Positions 1 to 12,645 of a stretch of 64,000 nt of DNA are shown here, in pieces. Each line of letters opens with the position of its first letter. The first letter of the stretch is position 1. This DNA is from Rhytidiadelphus loreus (lineage: Eukaryota; Streptophyta; Bryopsida; Hypnales; Hylocomiaceae), in assembly GCA_947034895.1 (NCBI GenBank), contig OX344765.1:14141001-14205000 (forward strand), read 5' to 3'. Below the pieces are notes generated by a model. That model made no database searches and was not told the origin of the DNA. It was given only the letters and a program-made list of their open reading frames with translations. A program made the position numbers and the translations under genes.

Positions 1-3000
1 CGAAACAAAGAACATTACAACTTCGTAATCAGTCTAAAATGCCTACGAAAGGACCAAGTGCGTGTATAAATCTAAATTATAAACCTCAAAACACAATCAG
101 TCGATAAGACATAAATCACTATTTAAGACTTGGCAAAGAGAGAAAACCTAACAGGAAACATTTCCATGTACTCAACTCTACATTGCCAACACTTAGGGGA
201 ATAGCAGACTTATAAGTGATAATTTAGGTGTAAACTAAAACACCTTGTGTATGATAGGAGAGAGAGGCTTATTACTTTCTAGGGCCATTTCGCCATTATC
301 TGGTTGGCATACAATCAAGCTCTCCACGTCAACACCCACAGACATTGAATAATGAGGATCAAAGCAATGCTCAGCATCCACCAGCATAGCGTTACCACCT
401 CGTTTCTGCTTTCCAAGACATCCAGATTGAGTGAGACAACGACGGAAAGTTGAGCATAAATAAATACTCCTAACAAAATAACATCTGGTAAAAAAATCTT
501 CGAATATCAAAACGTATATTTCATATGTTACCTAGTAAAGTTCAAAAGTAGGACTCATAGCAAGCAAGGAATTATTTGATTCGATAGGCTTGCCTGTATT
601 TCAGCAATTGCATGAAGTGCAAGTGTCGTTTTGCCACTGCTTTCAGGACCATAAATCTGGTAGCATAATTAAAAAATGAATTCCTAGTTAGTTAGCCAAT
701 AGAGTATGGGAGGATAGTGAAGCATATGACACGTGTAGATGTGTAGGATATGACTAATTGTGCTTGCATAAGAAACAGTGAGAAACAATAGACCTCCACA
801 ATTCGTCCTCTGGGAAAACCTCCGCCTAGCGCCAGGTCCAAAGTGAGGCAACCACTCGGGAATGTCTCTCTGTAACACAAGCACCCTGCTCAATTAATCC
901 TCATTGACACGAGATGAAATCCATCAAAGGAATCACAATATTATTCACAAAATGATTGCATACTCGAAAAAAACGTTGCCAACATCCGACAGCATAAAGA
1001 TATTAATAACCTATTTGCCAGAAAATAAATAGCGAAGATACAAACTGCCACATTGAAGTGAAGGAAGTGCATCACATAACGATGATAGAAGAACAAAAAC
1101 TCACACAAGAGCACCACCAGCACTGCCAAGCCTGGTCACACTTCCTTTGCCAAATGAACCATTGATGTCATTCATTGCAGCTTCCAATGCCTTTTTCTGC
1201 AAGCCAATGGCATTGCCCATGATCACAGAGCATTGGAGGCATCAAATAAGCTACTCAACCCTTTAACGCCTGAATTTTTGGACATTTTTGCTTATATCTT
1301 TGTACAACTATATCAGTTTCCTCAGTTCCATCAAATTGGTCCTACAGAGAGGCTATCATTCAAAGATCTCAATACTACTTTGGATGAATGAGAAGTTCTT
1401 TGGGAAACAGTGCCTCTGTTCATCTTCGGAGCGATTCAGGGTTAATCTACCGAAATTCACCTCGGACCTGGATACTCCCAACAGATATTTTCTTTTGTGC
1501 ACGCTGAGTTCAAAGATAAGACAAAAATTTGCAAAGAAAAGAACTTGCATACAGATACAAATAGTCGCACCATTTCTAAAACTCTGAAAAAACGAAAATG
1601 AATTGTGTACTGCATATAACGGATGGTCGTGCAGAGAAAGTCTTACCCGGTCGACCGAGTGAAGCGTGTCATCGGAGAGGTCATCATCGGGATTAACATC
1701 AGACCCTTTCTTGGCTCTTGCTCGCAGAACTGAGCCAGACTTCTTGTGAGCCCCATCAGACTTGCAGGTGATGGAGCATGAACCCTGTTTTGTTGGTTGC
1801 AGCATGTGCAGGTTCATGGACCCAGCTAGAATTCCGCTTTGGGCTCTTCCATATCCTTTGGCTAGGTCCCTGCATCTCCACGAGCCCAAGTCAGGTATAG
1901 GACACTTAAAGCCTTTGCGATCTTATCCCGTCTCCTGTACTGACCCCTATTATCATCTATTCATACACTTGGTTCGCACTTATTAACCATGACTCGGCAA
2001 ATTTCTACGGCCACTGATTTTTGAATGGAACTGGGGTTGTCTACTGTCTTTTCAACAGAGGTCTATAACCTCCCACATTGAATGCGTAAGCAATGCATAC
2101 ATAATGATAAAAATTTGATCAAAAGACAGTTTGGTCCTTTGTACCCAAAGTGATCTCTCCACAGCTCTACAGTGATCTCCCAGTGATCTCTCAGTGAAAG
2201 AACTCCCACATATAGGTTAAAATGTTGAAAGTGACGCAAACAGTATCCTCTACTTTAAGCTACCTATGCAAATCCTAGCTTTGCGAATACGGTGAACACT
2301 CGTGTTGAACGAAATTGTCTAATATCCCCTCCACAGTCACCCCTGAGAGTTTCACCAAAGCGTTCGAAAAGTATACGAAAATCGCATTGCTACTATTGCA
2401 GAGTCTTTCCACGCATGTGCTCTACCATTAAGAACAAATGTGCAGAGACACGATAAACGAGGACACTTAGGGTTTCTTCAAACTCACAAACACAAAATTT
2501 GACTCAAGTCCAAGAAATGTCTCCTGTAACATTCAAAGAAACGTGGACTTGGAGACGTCCTGGAGAACAAGTCAGATTTTCCTATTGTTACGAAAGATAC
2601 ACTCTCCAAGAAGAAACCTATTGAATCCACTAATTCAATCGCTTCGCCCAAAGCATATCAATGTCTTGCATCTCTTCTTGAATTCAGAACCAAAGAGCAA
2701 CGAAAAGGAACAGCAAGCAAGAAATCTACCTCTTTCACAATGCTGAATCGATCAGCTGTCAACAAACTACAAAACGACACATGAATCTCCCTTTATGATA
2801 CTCTCCACAATCCAACCCACACCTTCGCAAGTGCATAATTAAGCTCCCCTATCTCAAAATCTACCCTCGCAACACGAAATCTCTCCTCTCAAAAATAATC
2901 GCCAGAAATGACATTCTACATGCAAGAAACCGGAATTGCTTTCAAAACTGAGAGCGCATACCATCGTTCGGCGCTGAAGAAGCAGCAATTCGACTGCACT

Positions 3001-3017
3001 GCTGCTGTAGTAGCCAT
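1..3017 (-). CDS. recA: Plastid RecA homologue, 5' part (3' end beyond the window)
   Basis: RecA is the ATP-dependent recombinase that pairs homologous DNA; plants keep bacterial-type copies in plastids and mitochondria. Exons read on the minus strand: 3017-2962, 1869-1647, 1196-1105, 869-794, 656-594 and 405-276, all joining in phase to about 213 codons. The first two exons give an Ala/Ser/Lys/Arg-rich leader starting [10 protein letters not shown], like a plastid transit peptide. Then come [44 protein letters not shown], the Walker [10 protein letters not shown] and [13 protein letters not shown]...[12 protein letters not shown]. The last intron continues past base 1, so the C-terminal half is outside. 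An in-frame upstream Met at 3131 is an alternative start; exon 1 is the least certain exon. The 656-594 exon is followed by a GC-AG intron. Family identity is very sure; plastid rather than mitochondrial targeting is inferred. Confidence 0.9.
1252..1400. repeat. Dispersed repeat in recA intron, related to 3249-3425
   Basis: This stretch of the recA intron shares the order of blocks CGCCTGA, TTTTTGCTTATATCTTTGTA-like, CCTCAGTTCCATCAAATT-like and TTTGGATGAATGAGAAGTTCT with 3249-3425, both on the plus strand. It looks like two degenerate copies of one non-coding element. Confidence 0.55.
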
Positions 3018-3248
3018 ACCAAATTGCCAAGCTCTGCAAACAAATTCTTGTACGGAACTCTTCAAGCAAGGGGAGGAATTGAAATGCAAGAGAGCAGTAG
3101 CGCCAGTCGTAGGGATCCGGAGAGAATGCATCAGCAGAAGAGTGAATGTGAAGCTTCAGGGGATACAGTGGTATGCGGTTGTTGGAGATGACGACTGTGC
3201 TAGGGTTTAGGGCAGTGGAAATGGGGAAGTATTGGGGCAATGAGGGTT

Positions 3249-3425
3249 TAAGCCCTTGGCGCCTGAGTCCTTTCTTAAATTTTTGCACATTTTTTTACTT
3301 GTATCTTTATTTATAAGTTTATAAAATTTATAAAAATTTATATTATGTACCTCAATTTCATCAAATTCATCCTACAAAAAGTGTGGTTTTTTAAGCACTG
3401 GTTTGGATGAATGAGAAGTTCTATC
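3249..3425. repeat. Dispersed repeat just upstream of recA, related to 1252-1400
   Basis: Second copy of the element described at 1252-1400. It carries CGCCTGAGTCC, a long T-rich centre, CCTCAATTTCATCAAATTCA and GTTTGGATGAATGAGAAGTT. It sits in the upstream region of the recA gene and could overlap its promoter. Confidence 0.55.
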
Positions 3426-3513
3426 GTCAAACAATCATTGTTCGAAATTGGGGCAGTGGAACACTAAAGATTTATCCTTCAAAGTCTAAGAAGCCCAATT
3501 TTGTACGCAACAT

Positions 3514-3947
3514 TAGGGGTAGTCACAACTTCTTCACTTGGCACTTGGAGAATGGAGAATGGAAACGTGGTAGCTTGGAGTTGGCTTCATATTGGTAGAA
3601 TATACTTAGTTGGATATATCTTCTGCGCTCCTAGTCTTCACCTCCAGACGTGAAGATTGGGAGTGCGAAAGATATATCCAACTAAGAATATTCCTTTGTG
3701 CCCTACACTTTTATCTTTCCATGCCACTTTTACCTTTGTTGTTGCCAATTTCCCTCCAACTTTATGTCTAATCTTACATTTAGGTAAGTGGATTCTCCAT
3801 TTATTCATTCTCCACTCTCAACACATCTTTCAGGGGTATCACACCTTCTTCACCCACCGTAGCTTCCCATTGGCTCCTCCAAAACCCTCACCAACTTCTC
3901 ATTCTCCATTCTTCAAGTGCCAAGTGAAGAAGGTGTGACTTCCCCTA
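3514..3947. mobile_element. Foldback-type element with 48-bp inverted ends and a central hairpin
   Basis: The left arm 3514-3561 is the near reverse complement of 3900-3947 (shared core CTTCTTCACTTGGCACTTG). Inside, 3598-3641 and 3650-3693 form a second inverted repeat of 44 bp arms around an 8-nt loop, about 86 percent matched. No coding potential is seen. A third partial copy of the end sequence lies at 3832-3872. Class is unclear; a MITE or foldback element fits. Confidence 0.65.
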
Positions 3948-3979
3948 TTGTGTTTGGGGACTATTTGGCATAGAAAGTA

Positions 3980-4546
3980 CTCCCTCTGTCCCAAAATGGT
4001 CTTCATGTTTGACAAAATGTTCCAGATTAAGGCTAAAACTAACTTTTTAAAGACCCATTTTGCATGGTAGGTAGAGTTTAGTATACTCTTAGTGTCCTGC
4101 AAACATTGACTTTAGAAGCCTTTTTCAAAGTGCAGTTTTAAATTATTGAAAAGTAGAATTTTGGGGGCATTTTTAAATAGCACCAATGGGCATTTAGTTG
4201 TTGAGTGTGAGGTTATAATTTTATGGGCATTTAGAATAAGCCAAAGCCCATGTGTGGACCTCAATATTGACTCCAAAAGTTTCTTCTTCTTCAATTAGAC
4301 AATACTCAAAGAGATGCAAAAAATAAAATTGAACAATGTTGATTGACCCCTTGAATCATTTCATGTGTCTTTTGATTGATGATTGAATGGATGGAGGGAG
4401 AGCTATTCCTCAAAATTGTTTTGTTGATCCTAAAGAGCAATCGAAAATTGAATCTAACCAATTTGCAACATCACAAATGCAATAGGAAGATCATTTTGGG
4501 ACAAAAAATTAGAGCCAACAAGAAGATTATTATGGGACGGAGGGAG
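3980..4546. mobile_element. Stowaway-like MITE (Tc1/mariner), TA target duplication
   Basis: The ends read CTCCCTCTGTCCCAAAAT at 3980 and, reverse complemented, CTCCCTCCGTCCCATAAT at 4546, the classical plant Stowaway terminus. TA dinucleotides flank both ends (3978-3979, 4547-4548). The motif GTCCCAAAATGATCTTC recurs just inside the right end. Length is 567 bp, with no transposase, so it would depend on a mariner transposase elsewhere. Confidence 0.85.
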
Positions 4547-4548
4547 TA

Positions 4549-7500
4549 TATGAATTCAATTATACAGTAGTGAGTAGTGACTAGAATTTGTACTTATGGT
4601 TAGTGAGATGCATTGACACATGACACTCCCAATTTGGTTCATTATTGTACCACCTACATGTTGGAGAAGTTAGAAAATGATCAAGTATTCTATGTGTACT
4701 GGGGAATGATAAGAATTAGATATTAATCTCTAGAATTCCAAGCTTTTTTTCCCATCAAAACACACTTAAAACTACCATTTCTATTGCAAAGAGTAAATAA
4801 CTTCAATATTTATTTTTTTGCATATTCAACAATAGGATCTTGCACTATACTAGTATATGAATGTTGGGAAGAAATTTCAGAAACTTTGACTATGTAGATT
4901 GCAAGATATTTGTATTTAAAGTGAAGAAACACGATTTTTTGGTACCTTATGTGATTAGATAATAAGACTTTGAATATACTTAGCTTAAAATTTTTGGACT
5001 GTCAATAATGAATTAAGAAAAAGATATGTTGAAGAATTGAGTTGAAAGTGTAAAAACAAATTCAAAAAAAATAACATCATTTTCATTTTTTTTTAAATTT
5101 GTTGAATAGAAGTAGGTATGAAATTGAAAGAAAAAATATATTGTTAATAGCTCTCAAATGAAATTGAAACACACTAATCCTTACAATGACAATGAGATTG
5201 ATTTAGATAGCATAACAAACCTTGAGGAACTTCTACTTTAAAAATTGTGAAATTTAGTACGAAAAATGAACCCAATATGTTATTTTCTCAAGAAGATATT
5301 ATGAGTATCCACAAAACAAGAAGTTGCATAACTTTCACATCATAAGGGGGGATTTCGACCTCTAAGAGATTATTTCAGCCCAGTTCCCTTTGCTGTGAAC
5401 TGCAACTATACGGTCAGATTATTAAAAATTAAAAATTAAAATTAAAAATTTATTTTTTAAACATTTTTTAAAGTAAAAGATATATTAAAATAATAATTAA
5501 ATAATCTTATGGTGTATTTTTGCCACATTTTAGTACATAATTTGCATTTTAGAAATCAAATAACAATATTGTGTTTTTGTTTTTTGTTTTTTGTTTTAAA
5601 CTTAAACTTTAAATAATTGTTTCTAATTCTAATATTTTGAGTGTATGTTTTTCTTAGGGTGTCCTTTGATTGGCCAATCTTCACTCTCAAGACAATCCAT
5701 AGTGAGCATTTCTTGAAGTGTTTTGACATTGAAAATTCACCTAAGGCATAGTTTTTGTCCAAATCAAAACTTTTATTTGGCAACAGAAAGACAAGTTGAC
5801 AAACTACATCAAATAAATATAAAATTTTAATTTTATGTTTAGATCTAGGTCCCCTCCTCTTCCATGAAGTTGGGCAACGACCATAAATTGGTTGATTGGG
5901 CATTTTGGGTAAATGGACAAAGACTATCATGACTATTTGATCAAAGACTTCAAAATCCTTCACTTCATATAGTTCATTTTGCAACTAAATTTGCATGAAA
6001 TTTTACATTTATATTTTTCAAAGATGAAATCACAAGTATTTTGTAAGCCATAAGAGTTTCAGATTTATTTGTAAATTTTTTTTCAAATTCATATCAGATA
6101 CAAAATAAATGTTTACAATCTTATAATTCCTCAATAGGTGTATAATTATTATGGTGCAAATTTCCATGTTATTCTACAATTAGAAGTTCAATGGACCATG
6201 TTAGTAGACCCAAAGTTCAAATGCTAATGAAATATTCAATGCTGGAAATTTTCAAAATTTTCAAATTGGAGTAGAAACTAGACTTGATGATCTTCATTTC
6301 TTTAAATGGTGTCATATTCAAAAAGATCATTTTAATGGCTACTATTCAAATCAAAAGCAAAGCGGTAAGAATTGCCAAATATACTAGGTAGTCATCTTTA
6401 ATTTGTGATATGTGCATTTAGAATTTTCTTATGTAGAAAATTTTGTAGTTCCTCAATGAGAGACTTTCCACCACAAAAACACTATGTAAACACTCAATTG
6501 AAGGAGTTTGAAAAAGGAATTGGATGAAAAACATCCATTCTTTAGTGAGAACAAGGCAATATTTGTCCATTCATTGGCCACTTTCTTGCTCCTTCAATGT
6601 TTCAAGGTTAAGAGGAGAGGGATTAGATTTTGAAAAATCTTTTAAATTTTGAATAAGTGTTTCTAGTGATTCTAGTGATGTGTTGAGGATGAGCCAAATT
6701 TGAGTTTTCAAATCTCCTTCAAAACTCTATTCCGTCCCCCCCCCTCCCTTAATGTATGGGATCAAACAACTTAAAAACCTCTAGTGAAGAAACTTGAGAA
6801 GGGGAGGCACCAACATAAAAGGAAAAAACTATGTGCATTTTATTCCTTGAACCTAATAGTTATATATTTTTAGAAGTAACATATGGTCTATAAAGTTTTT
6901 AGGCTCAAAATTGTTTCAAAGTACTTTAACCCAAAGTAAGGCTAAAATCTTCATTTATATTTATTCATTAATTTAGGATCCTTTAGTTGACTTGTTAAAG
7001 TACACCCTCCTCAAATTTCCAAATAAGAAACCTTACCAATTGCAAGATCAAGTCACTTGAATTTCAAAAAGAAGTGTCTTCAACTCTTTCCAAATTATTA
7101 GTTTTCATCTTTCAAACTTTTTACAACAAGATGTGTAGATCTTACAACTTCTTAATCTCCATAATATGTTGAAGAAATAAGTTGGGAATACCTGTAAAAA
7201 ATTTTAAACAAAAAAATTTCATATTCATGCTTAAAGTGAATGGAAAGAACTAGAGTATGATCTAAAATACTAAGTTGTTTAAAATTTAGTTATGGAATTG
7301 AAAATTTTCAATCCCAATAGTTGTAATGTTGTAATAAACAATCTACATCCACTAATTTTATTTTTTTCAAAAATATTGAAAATTGAGTTAAATAAAAGAC
7401 TTCAAAGTTTATTTTAGAGTAGAGATTCCATAAGTATCTACAAACTAAAACTCCTCATAACTCTCATTTCATTAATGAAAATGGGATGATTAAAAGCTTT

Positions 7501-8700
7501 CCACATATATATAGAGAAAATCAATTTTTATTTCTTAAAAAAGTGATTTTTTTTGAGTTGCCTGGGTTGCTGACCAAGCAATGAAAAATACATATTATGC
7601 AATAACTTTTCAACCATGTAGTCAAAAGTTATTATAATTGTTCTGCCTCAAAGTTATTCTTCAAGCTCATGTTGTGTGAATTTTTTTAAGAAAGAAAATA
7701 AAAAATTCATTCGGAGTAAGCTACCCAAAATCACTTTATGTTACCAAAAAATGGTATTTGGACCTTTAGGGGTTAAAAGCATTACTTACAGGGTGCCATA
7801 AAATACCCCTTGGACTCAGTTGTGCTATATCAAAAACTAAGCTGGGAACCAAAAAATCCACCACTAATCCATAACTCCCATTAGCATTCTAGGTACATCT
7901 CCAAAATCAATACCATAGGTGAAGGGTAGTCGGCACTTTAATGCCGACATTTGATTGAAGTTGCCAAAGTAGATTTGGCACTTTAAAATTTATATTTTGA
8001 AAATTCAACAATAGACGGAGAGAAACCCAAGATGTTCGTCCCAAAGGTCTACAAGTCACTTCTTAGGATGTGCGAGAAGTTTAGGAAGACAAGATTTTTA
8101 TACCAAATGGATGGTAGGAGGTAAAGCAACCCATGTGGGATTGTGGGATATATTAATGGTTAGGATTAGTAGGAGCTCAATCTTCAAATTATCACATATA
8201 TCCTTTGAGAGTTCATAAGGAACAATGGATTTCATTATAAAAATGACCTCTCTGTCCTTTGGTTCTTATTGACTGTCAATGAAAAAATTCCTTTGGTTTG
8301 TTATAAAAAATTTACTTGATGGTATTGATCTATGAACATTTTTACTTATATTAGAAATTTTGTTGTTTTACAACAACTTGCTCATTTAATTCTTGCTGAA
8401 TTTGGCAATTTCTTTTTCTCATTTTATTTCTTTTGGGGCATTCTTAAAAATAATTATTTTCCGTCGATCCTGCCTTATAGATACGGTATGTACCCATGTG
8501 GAAGAAATGATTTTAGAAGCTCTACCAAAATAACTTTGACACTTCATAACTTTTGCATAATGTATCCAAATGTTGTGTTCTTTGGTGCATTGGAACCTCC
8601 TTTCATTTGCCAACATGAAAATTTGAGCAGTCTCATAATAGCGAACTAGGCACAGTAACGGAAAGTGGTTTTTGTGTGTGTGTGTTTTCCCACCTCATGT
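4549..8700. other. AT-rich intergenic region without recognisable genes
   Basis: About 4 kb of AT-rich sequence. I see no gene. It holds degenerate repeat pairs: 5020-5350 resembles 7146-7480, and 6243-6310 matches 52190-52260 in inverted orientation. A 142-codon open frame at 5556-5984 (minus) has no recognisable motif, low complexity at its end and is likely chance. Confidence 0.6.
6243..6310. repeat. Dispersed repeat copy, inverted match at 52190-52260
   Basis: The block around TTCAAATTGGAGTAGAAACT followed by a GATCTTCATTT-type sequence recurs as its reverse complement at 52190-52260, and more weakly at 58550-58580. Probably debris of one transposon family. Confidence 0.55.
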
Positions 8701-9300
8701 GATCCTCGAGGAAGAACCCGTAGAGTGTGCTGAAATTAACAGACTAACTTAGTGTGGATTTTGAATTCAGTCAGCAAGTGGAGCTGTTGATCATGACGGT
8801 GTTCTCACAATCAATTAAGCTCTTGACAATCATGGGCCGCGGCGTCACAAAAACCAAGGCAGCAAAGCAAGCAAGACTGCTTCAATTGTATAAATTGCGG
8901 CACAAGTTCTGCGGCCTTGGTCTCCTGCATCCACAACCAAGTGGGGTCAAGCTCCATCCAGTTGCAATCCGCACAAGAATCACAGCACGCACTAAACTTA
9001 TCAACATAAGTTCATCATATATTATCGGTGATTTTCCTTCATTTCCTTACGTATTATATTAAACTGGTATTTCACGTACCCACTCCAGCGACCTCACTGC
9101 CTCCCAAGAAAAGTTCTTGCAATTTTGACTGGGTTTCATCTCGTACATTTCATCATTCAGGTAGGCTGATTGTTCCCCAAAGTCAATGGGTAGGTAGAAT
9201 ATGTTGTCCTTGTTTGCGACTTAAAAAAGAAGATAAGAGGTTTGATGGATAGTAGGATGATTTTTCCAGGTTTGAAAACGGAACTGAGTCAGAAGGAAGT
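8701..9300. other. GC-richer stretch, function unknown
   Basis: The segment from about 8760 to 9010 is richer in G and C than its surroundings, as exons in this window are. Short frames open on both strands (for example 8754-9062 plus), but I recognise no domain and see no convincing splice structure. It could be a remnant exon or the edge of an unrecognised gene. Confidence 0.3.
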
Positions 9301-9394
9301 CAACAACTAATTGCATTGAGGTTTCTAGTTAATTTTGTTGATCGCACCAACTGCTCATTGCTGAATAATATTTTGAAGTTCCAAATTTTAATTG

Positions 9395-9446
<52 letters not shown>

Positions 9447-9447
9447 T
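9395..9447. repeat. (TTTA)n microsatellite
   Basis: About 13 uninterrupted TTTA units. The Tyr-Leu-Phe-Ile peptide that can be read through it is an artefact of the repeat. Confidence 0.95.
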
Positions 9448-10000
9448 CAATTTCAGTGGTTTACAATGCATTCATCATCTGTTCTCCCTGAATCCTGATT
9501 TTGTAAGTTCTGTCACCAGTGGTGAAGCCTATTGAACCAGTGTTCTCAATCAAACGTGGCTAAATTTAGCTGTACTTGTACCATATTTTTTTCAAGGCTT
9601 CGAAAACTGTGAAAACCACAAGCTCAAAGTTGATTTCTTAAGCACATACAGTTTACAGTAACAATTTCAAAGTTTACAGTAACCTGAGGTAAATAAATCA
9701 TAAAAATAATTATTTGGAAGCACTGCATAGTACCGTTTCAACCCTGCTGATATAATAAGTTAACGCATTGATCATTAGCAACTTGCAGAGTCAGACAGTC
9801 AACATAACAGAGGCTGTCAGCTGAACCTGATCAGCTGCTGTTTGATTCTTCCACTCTGAATTTTGCAGCAATAAATTTTATGACCCTCGGAACCTCGCTT
9901 ATGAGTGACCGTTCTGATCAAGGGTCTGTACTTACTCACAACAGTTTCCTCTCCAGGTTTCTCTACTCAAGAGGTCGAGATATACGCACACACAAAAACT

Positions 10001-12645
10001 ATGGCCATGGCTGGCATCTCCTCGGTACCAGTGCTGTCTACGCTCTTCGCCTTGTCGTGCATTCTCTCAGGTTTCACTCTCTAACTGATCGATCACAAGC
10101 ATCTCTATTTTATTTGCTCTTGTAATTGCTATGAGGAAAGGTGCTATCAGAGGTTACCCAGGTTGAGTCCTTGATGGGGCTACCGGCTCTTTTGTCTATC
10201 TAGTGTGGACTCTGAAACAAGCTAGGTGGATGTAAGCAAAGTAAGTTGAGTGAAACAGTTTTAGTGGCTGACTCGGGAGTACCATTTGCAGGGGTTGAGG
10301 CAGCGACATTCAACTTTGTGAATTCATGCAAATTCACGGTGTGGGTGGGCTTGCAGCCCAATGGAGGACTGCCTCTGTTGGCCGAAGGAGGCTTCCAGTT
10401 GCTTGCCGGTGCGCAGCATGCCATCACGGCTCCAGTTTCTTGGGGCGGCCGTTTCTGGGGACGCACAGGTAAAGAACTGAAGAAGCCGTTCCTTTCAAGA
10501 TTTAACTTCTACAATCTCAATCCTTGGTCTCTTCAAAAATACCATTGAATTCAAGTGTTTCCGTTCTGAGGCTGCTGATAGATTCAGTAAGGTCAATCCT
10601 TTTCTTGAAATAGAGCTAGAGTTGGCCAAGCATCGATGTCGGTTTCAATGAATGTAGAGACTTATGTGATCTGGTGTCAGGGTTGCCTGACAGTCAAGTC
10701 GAAATTGAATTCTGGTGCCGTGATATGAGAAATTAACGAAGATGTGGTTCCAGTCGTGAATACCTCGGTGTGCACATGATTGTCGATAGCAAGCAGGTTG
10801 TGGTGCCCTAGCATTGTTATGTGTTTCCATGAATGCAAGGACTTTGCATGATGTGGTGCCAGGATTTTTGACGAGTTTAAATTGAATTCTCATGCCGTGA
10901 TGTGAGAAATTAATGTCGATGTGTGGTTCCGGGCCTGAGCAATAGTTTGGTTTCGAGAACCTGCAAGCCATTATAGACAACGTATTTGCACTATCATTCG
11001 GAGTTCCCAAGAGTCTTTCTGAGGAGTCTATCGTACTGCTATCAAGTGTGGTAACATTTTATTGGGACTAGATCGAAGAATTCCGGTTGTGTGCATATGA
11101 TTGCATTGGCGATGGCAAGCAGGTTGTGGCCTAGCATGGTTGTGGGTTAAATGAACCTGGGGACTTGAGTATTGTGGTATGGTACCAGGATTGCTTGACG
11201 AATTTTAATTGAATTCTCCTGTCGTGATCTGAGAAATGAATGTAGATGTGGTTCTGGCTGTGTGCACATGATTGCATTGGCGATGACGAGCAGGTTATGG
11301 TTTAGCAGGCTTGTGGGTTCAATGAATGTAGGGACTTGAATTGAGTGTTACGGTACAGTGCCCGGATTGCCTTGACGAATTTGAATTGAGTTCTAATGCC
11401 GTGATGTGAGAAAGTAATTATTGTGGTCGCAAATGCAATTAAGCAGGTTGCAAATTCGACTCGGCTGGGAAAGGAGTCTGCCAGACGGGGGATTGCGGAG
11501 GCGTGCTGAAGTGCAACGGCGCGGGCGGGAATCCACCTGCGTCTCTGGCGGAGATTACATTGAACGGGGCCAACGGGGATGACTTCTACGACATTAGTCT
11601 GGTGGACGGCTACAACCTGCCCATCGCCATGCAGTCCGTGGGCGGCTCCGGCGTCTGTGGCGCTCCCGCCTGCACCAGCAACTTGAACAACAACTGCCCC
11701 GCCGCTCTCCAGGTACAGAATATACTGCCACATACCTAACTTTTCCCCTTGCCAATGCCCTCTTCTTTGGATATCCCTGTGACGATGCGGAGACCAAAAG
11801 ATTTCCGAGGAGTCACTTTGAGAATTGTTGTAAAACTGACACAACAAGAATTGGGAGGAACACTAATAGAAATGGGAGGGTTTGGCAACGTTTTAGCAGC
11901 GTTCGAAACTTTCTGTAACAACGTTTTGGAAGATGCTATAGCAACGTACATTTTTCCAGCAAAAATAAAAATTTGTGGAACTTACTTGAGTACGCACACA
12001 ACATTTTTCAACAAACATGTTCAAAAACGTTGTTCACGTAGCAACGTTAAATGTAAATTGCATTGTGGAATCATGTTAACTTTTTGTTTTCAACATTCAA
12101 ACATTCCGGCTTCAAATGGAGTGATCGTGTTTTTGAAATGGAATTACTTTTAAATGTTCTTGGAGTACAGACGCTACAAGAATTGGGGGTGGTTAATTCT
12201 CACCACAAATTGTAGTGATAGAACGTCAAAATGGAGTACAGTTCCGACTTGGGTTCTTTGATGCCATTGCTAGAACTCTGGATGGTCAGAACATTTTCAC
12301 CCAATTCATATCTAGATTTTTCTTTTGCCCTCCGCAGCGTTACAGGGTTAACTATGATTCATTACTGAACATTTGATCAAATTGTGTGGCTGTTCGGGAA
12401 TGCAGCTATTAGCATCTGGTGTAGTGATCGGATGCCGAAGCGCCTGTGCAGCCTTCGGAGCCCCGCAATACTGCTGCACAGGTGCATACGGAGCGCCCAC
12501 AACGTGTCCCCCCACTCAATACTCGCTCCCCTTCAAGGCCGCCTGCCCCACAGCCTACAGCTACGCTTATGACGACGCCACCAGCACCTTCACCTGCAAA
12601 GCGCAGAACTACGCCATCACCTTCTGCCCTGCTGGGGTCGCTTAG
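10001..12645 (+). CDS. Thaumatin-like protein (PR-5 family), secreted
   Basis: Four exons, 10001-10070, 10292-10468, 11447-11712 and 12406-12645, join in phase to 250 residues. Residues 1 to about 26 form a hydrophobic signal peptide starting [10 protein letters not shown], so the protein enters the secretory pathway. The mature part starts ATFNFVNSC and shows [12 protein letters not shown], the family signature VCQTGDCGG...KC, and an acidic-cleft set (Arg, Glu, three Asp in [19 protein letters not shown]). I count 16 cysteines in the mature chain, the number that forms eight disulfides in long thaumatins, ending YAITFCP. Members are antifungal or glucan-binding defence and stress proteins; the exact role here is unknown. 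Introns 2 and 3 carry repeats. The gene looks intact, and a remnant of it lies at about 31456-31885. Confidence 0.93.
10630..11446. repeat. Degenerate tandem repeat of about 170 bp filling intron 2 of the thaumatin-like gene
   Basis: Three clear units begin GTGTGCACATGATTG-like at 10772, 11088 and 11261, each passing through CAAGCAGGTTGTGG and a TGAATTCT...GTGAT block; a partial unit starts near 10630. Between the first two units sits a 150-bp insert (10930-11085). Insert and unit recur at 31456-31800. Confidence 0.7.
11837..12215. mobile_element. Possible non-autonomous DNA element in thaumatin-like intron 3 (CACTA-like)
   Basis: The intron contains many ACGTT/AACGT motifs in both orientations (GCAACGTTTT, CAACGTTTTG, GCAACGTACA, AAACGTTGTT, GCAACGTTAA), resembling subterminal repeats of CACTA or hAT elements. 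CACTAATAGAA and, inverted, CACTACAATTTG lie near the ends. No clean target duplication was found. Confidence 0.35.

Noticed and set aside
2543..2746. Small plus-strand frame
   Set aside because: Lies in the first recA intron and shows no motif.
9316..9498. Frame encoding a Tyr-Leu-Phe-Ile repeat
   Set aside because: Pure product of the TTTA microsatellite.
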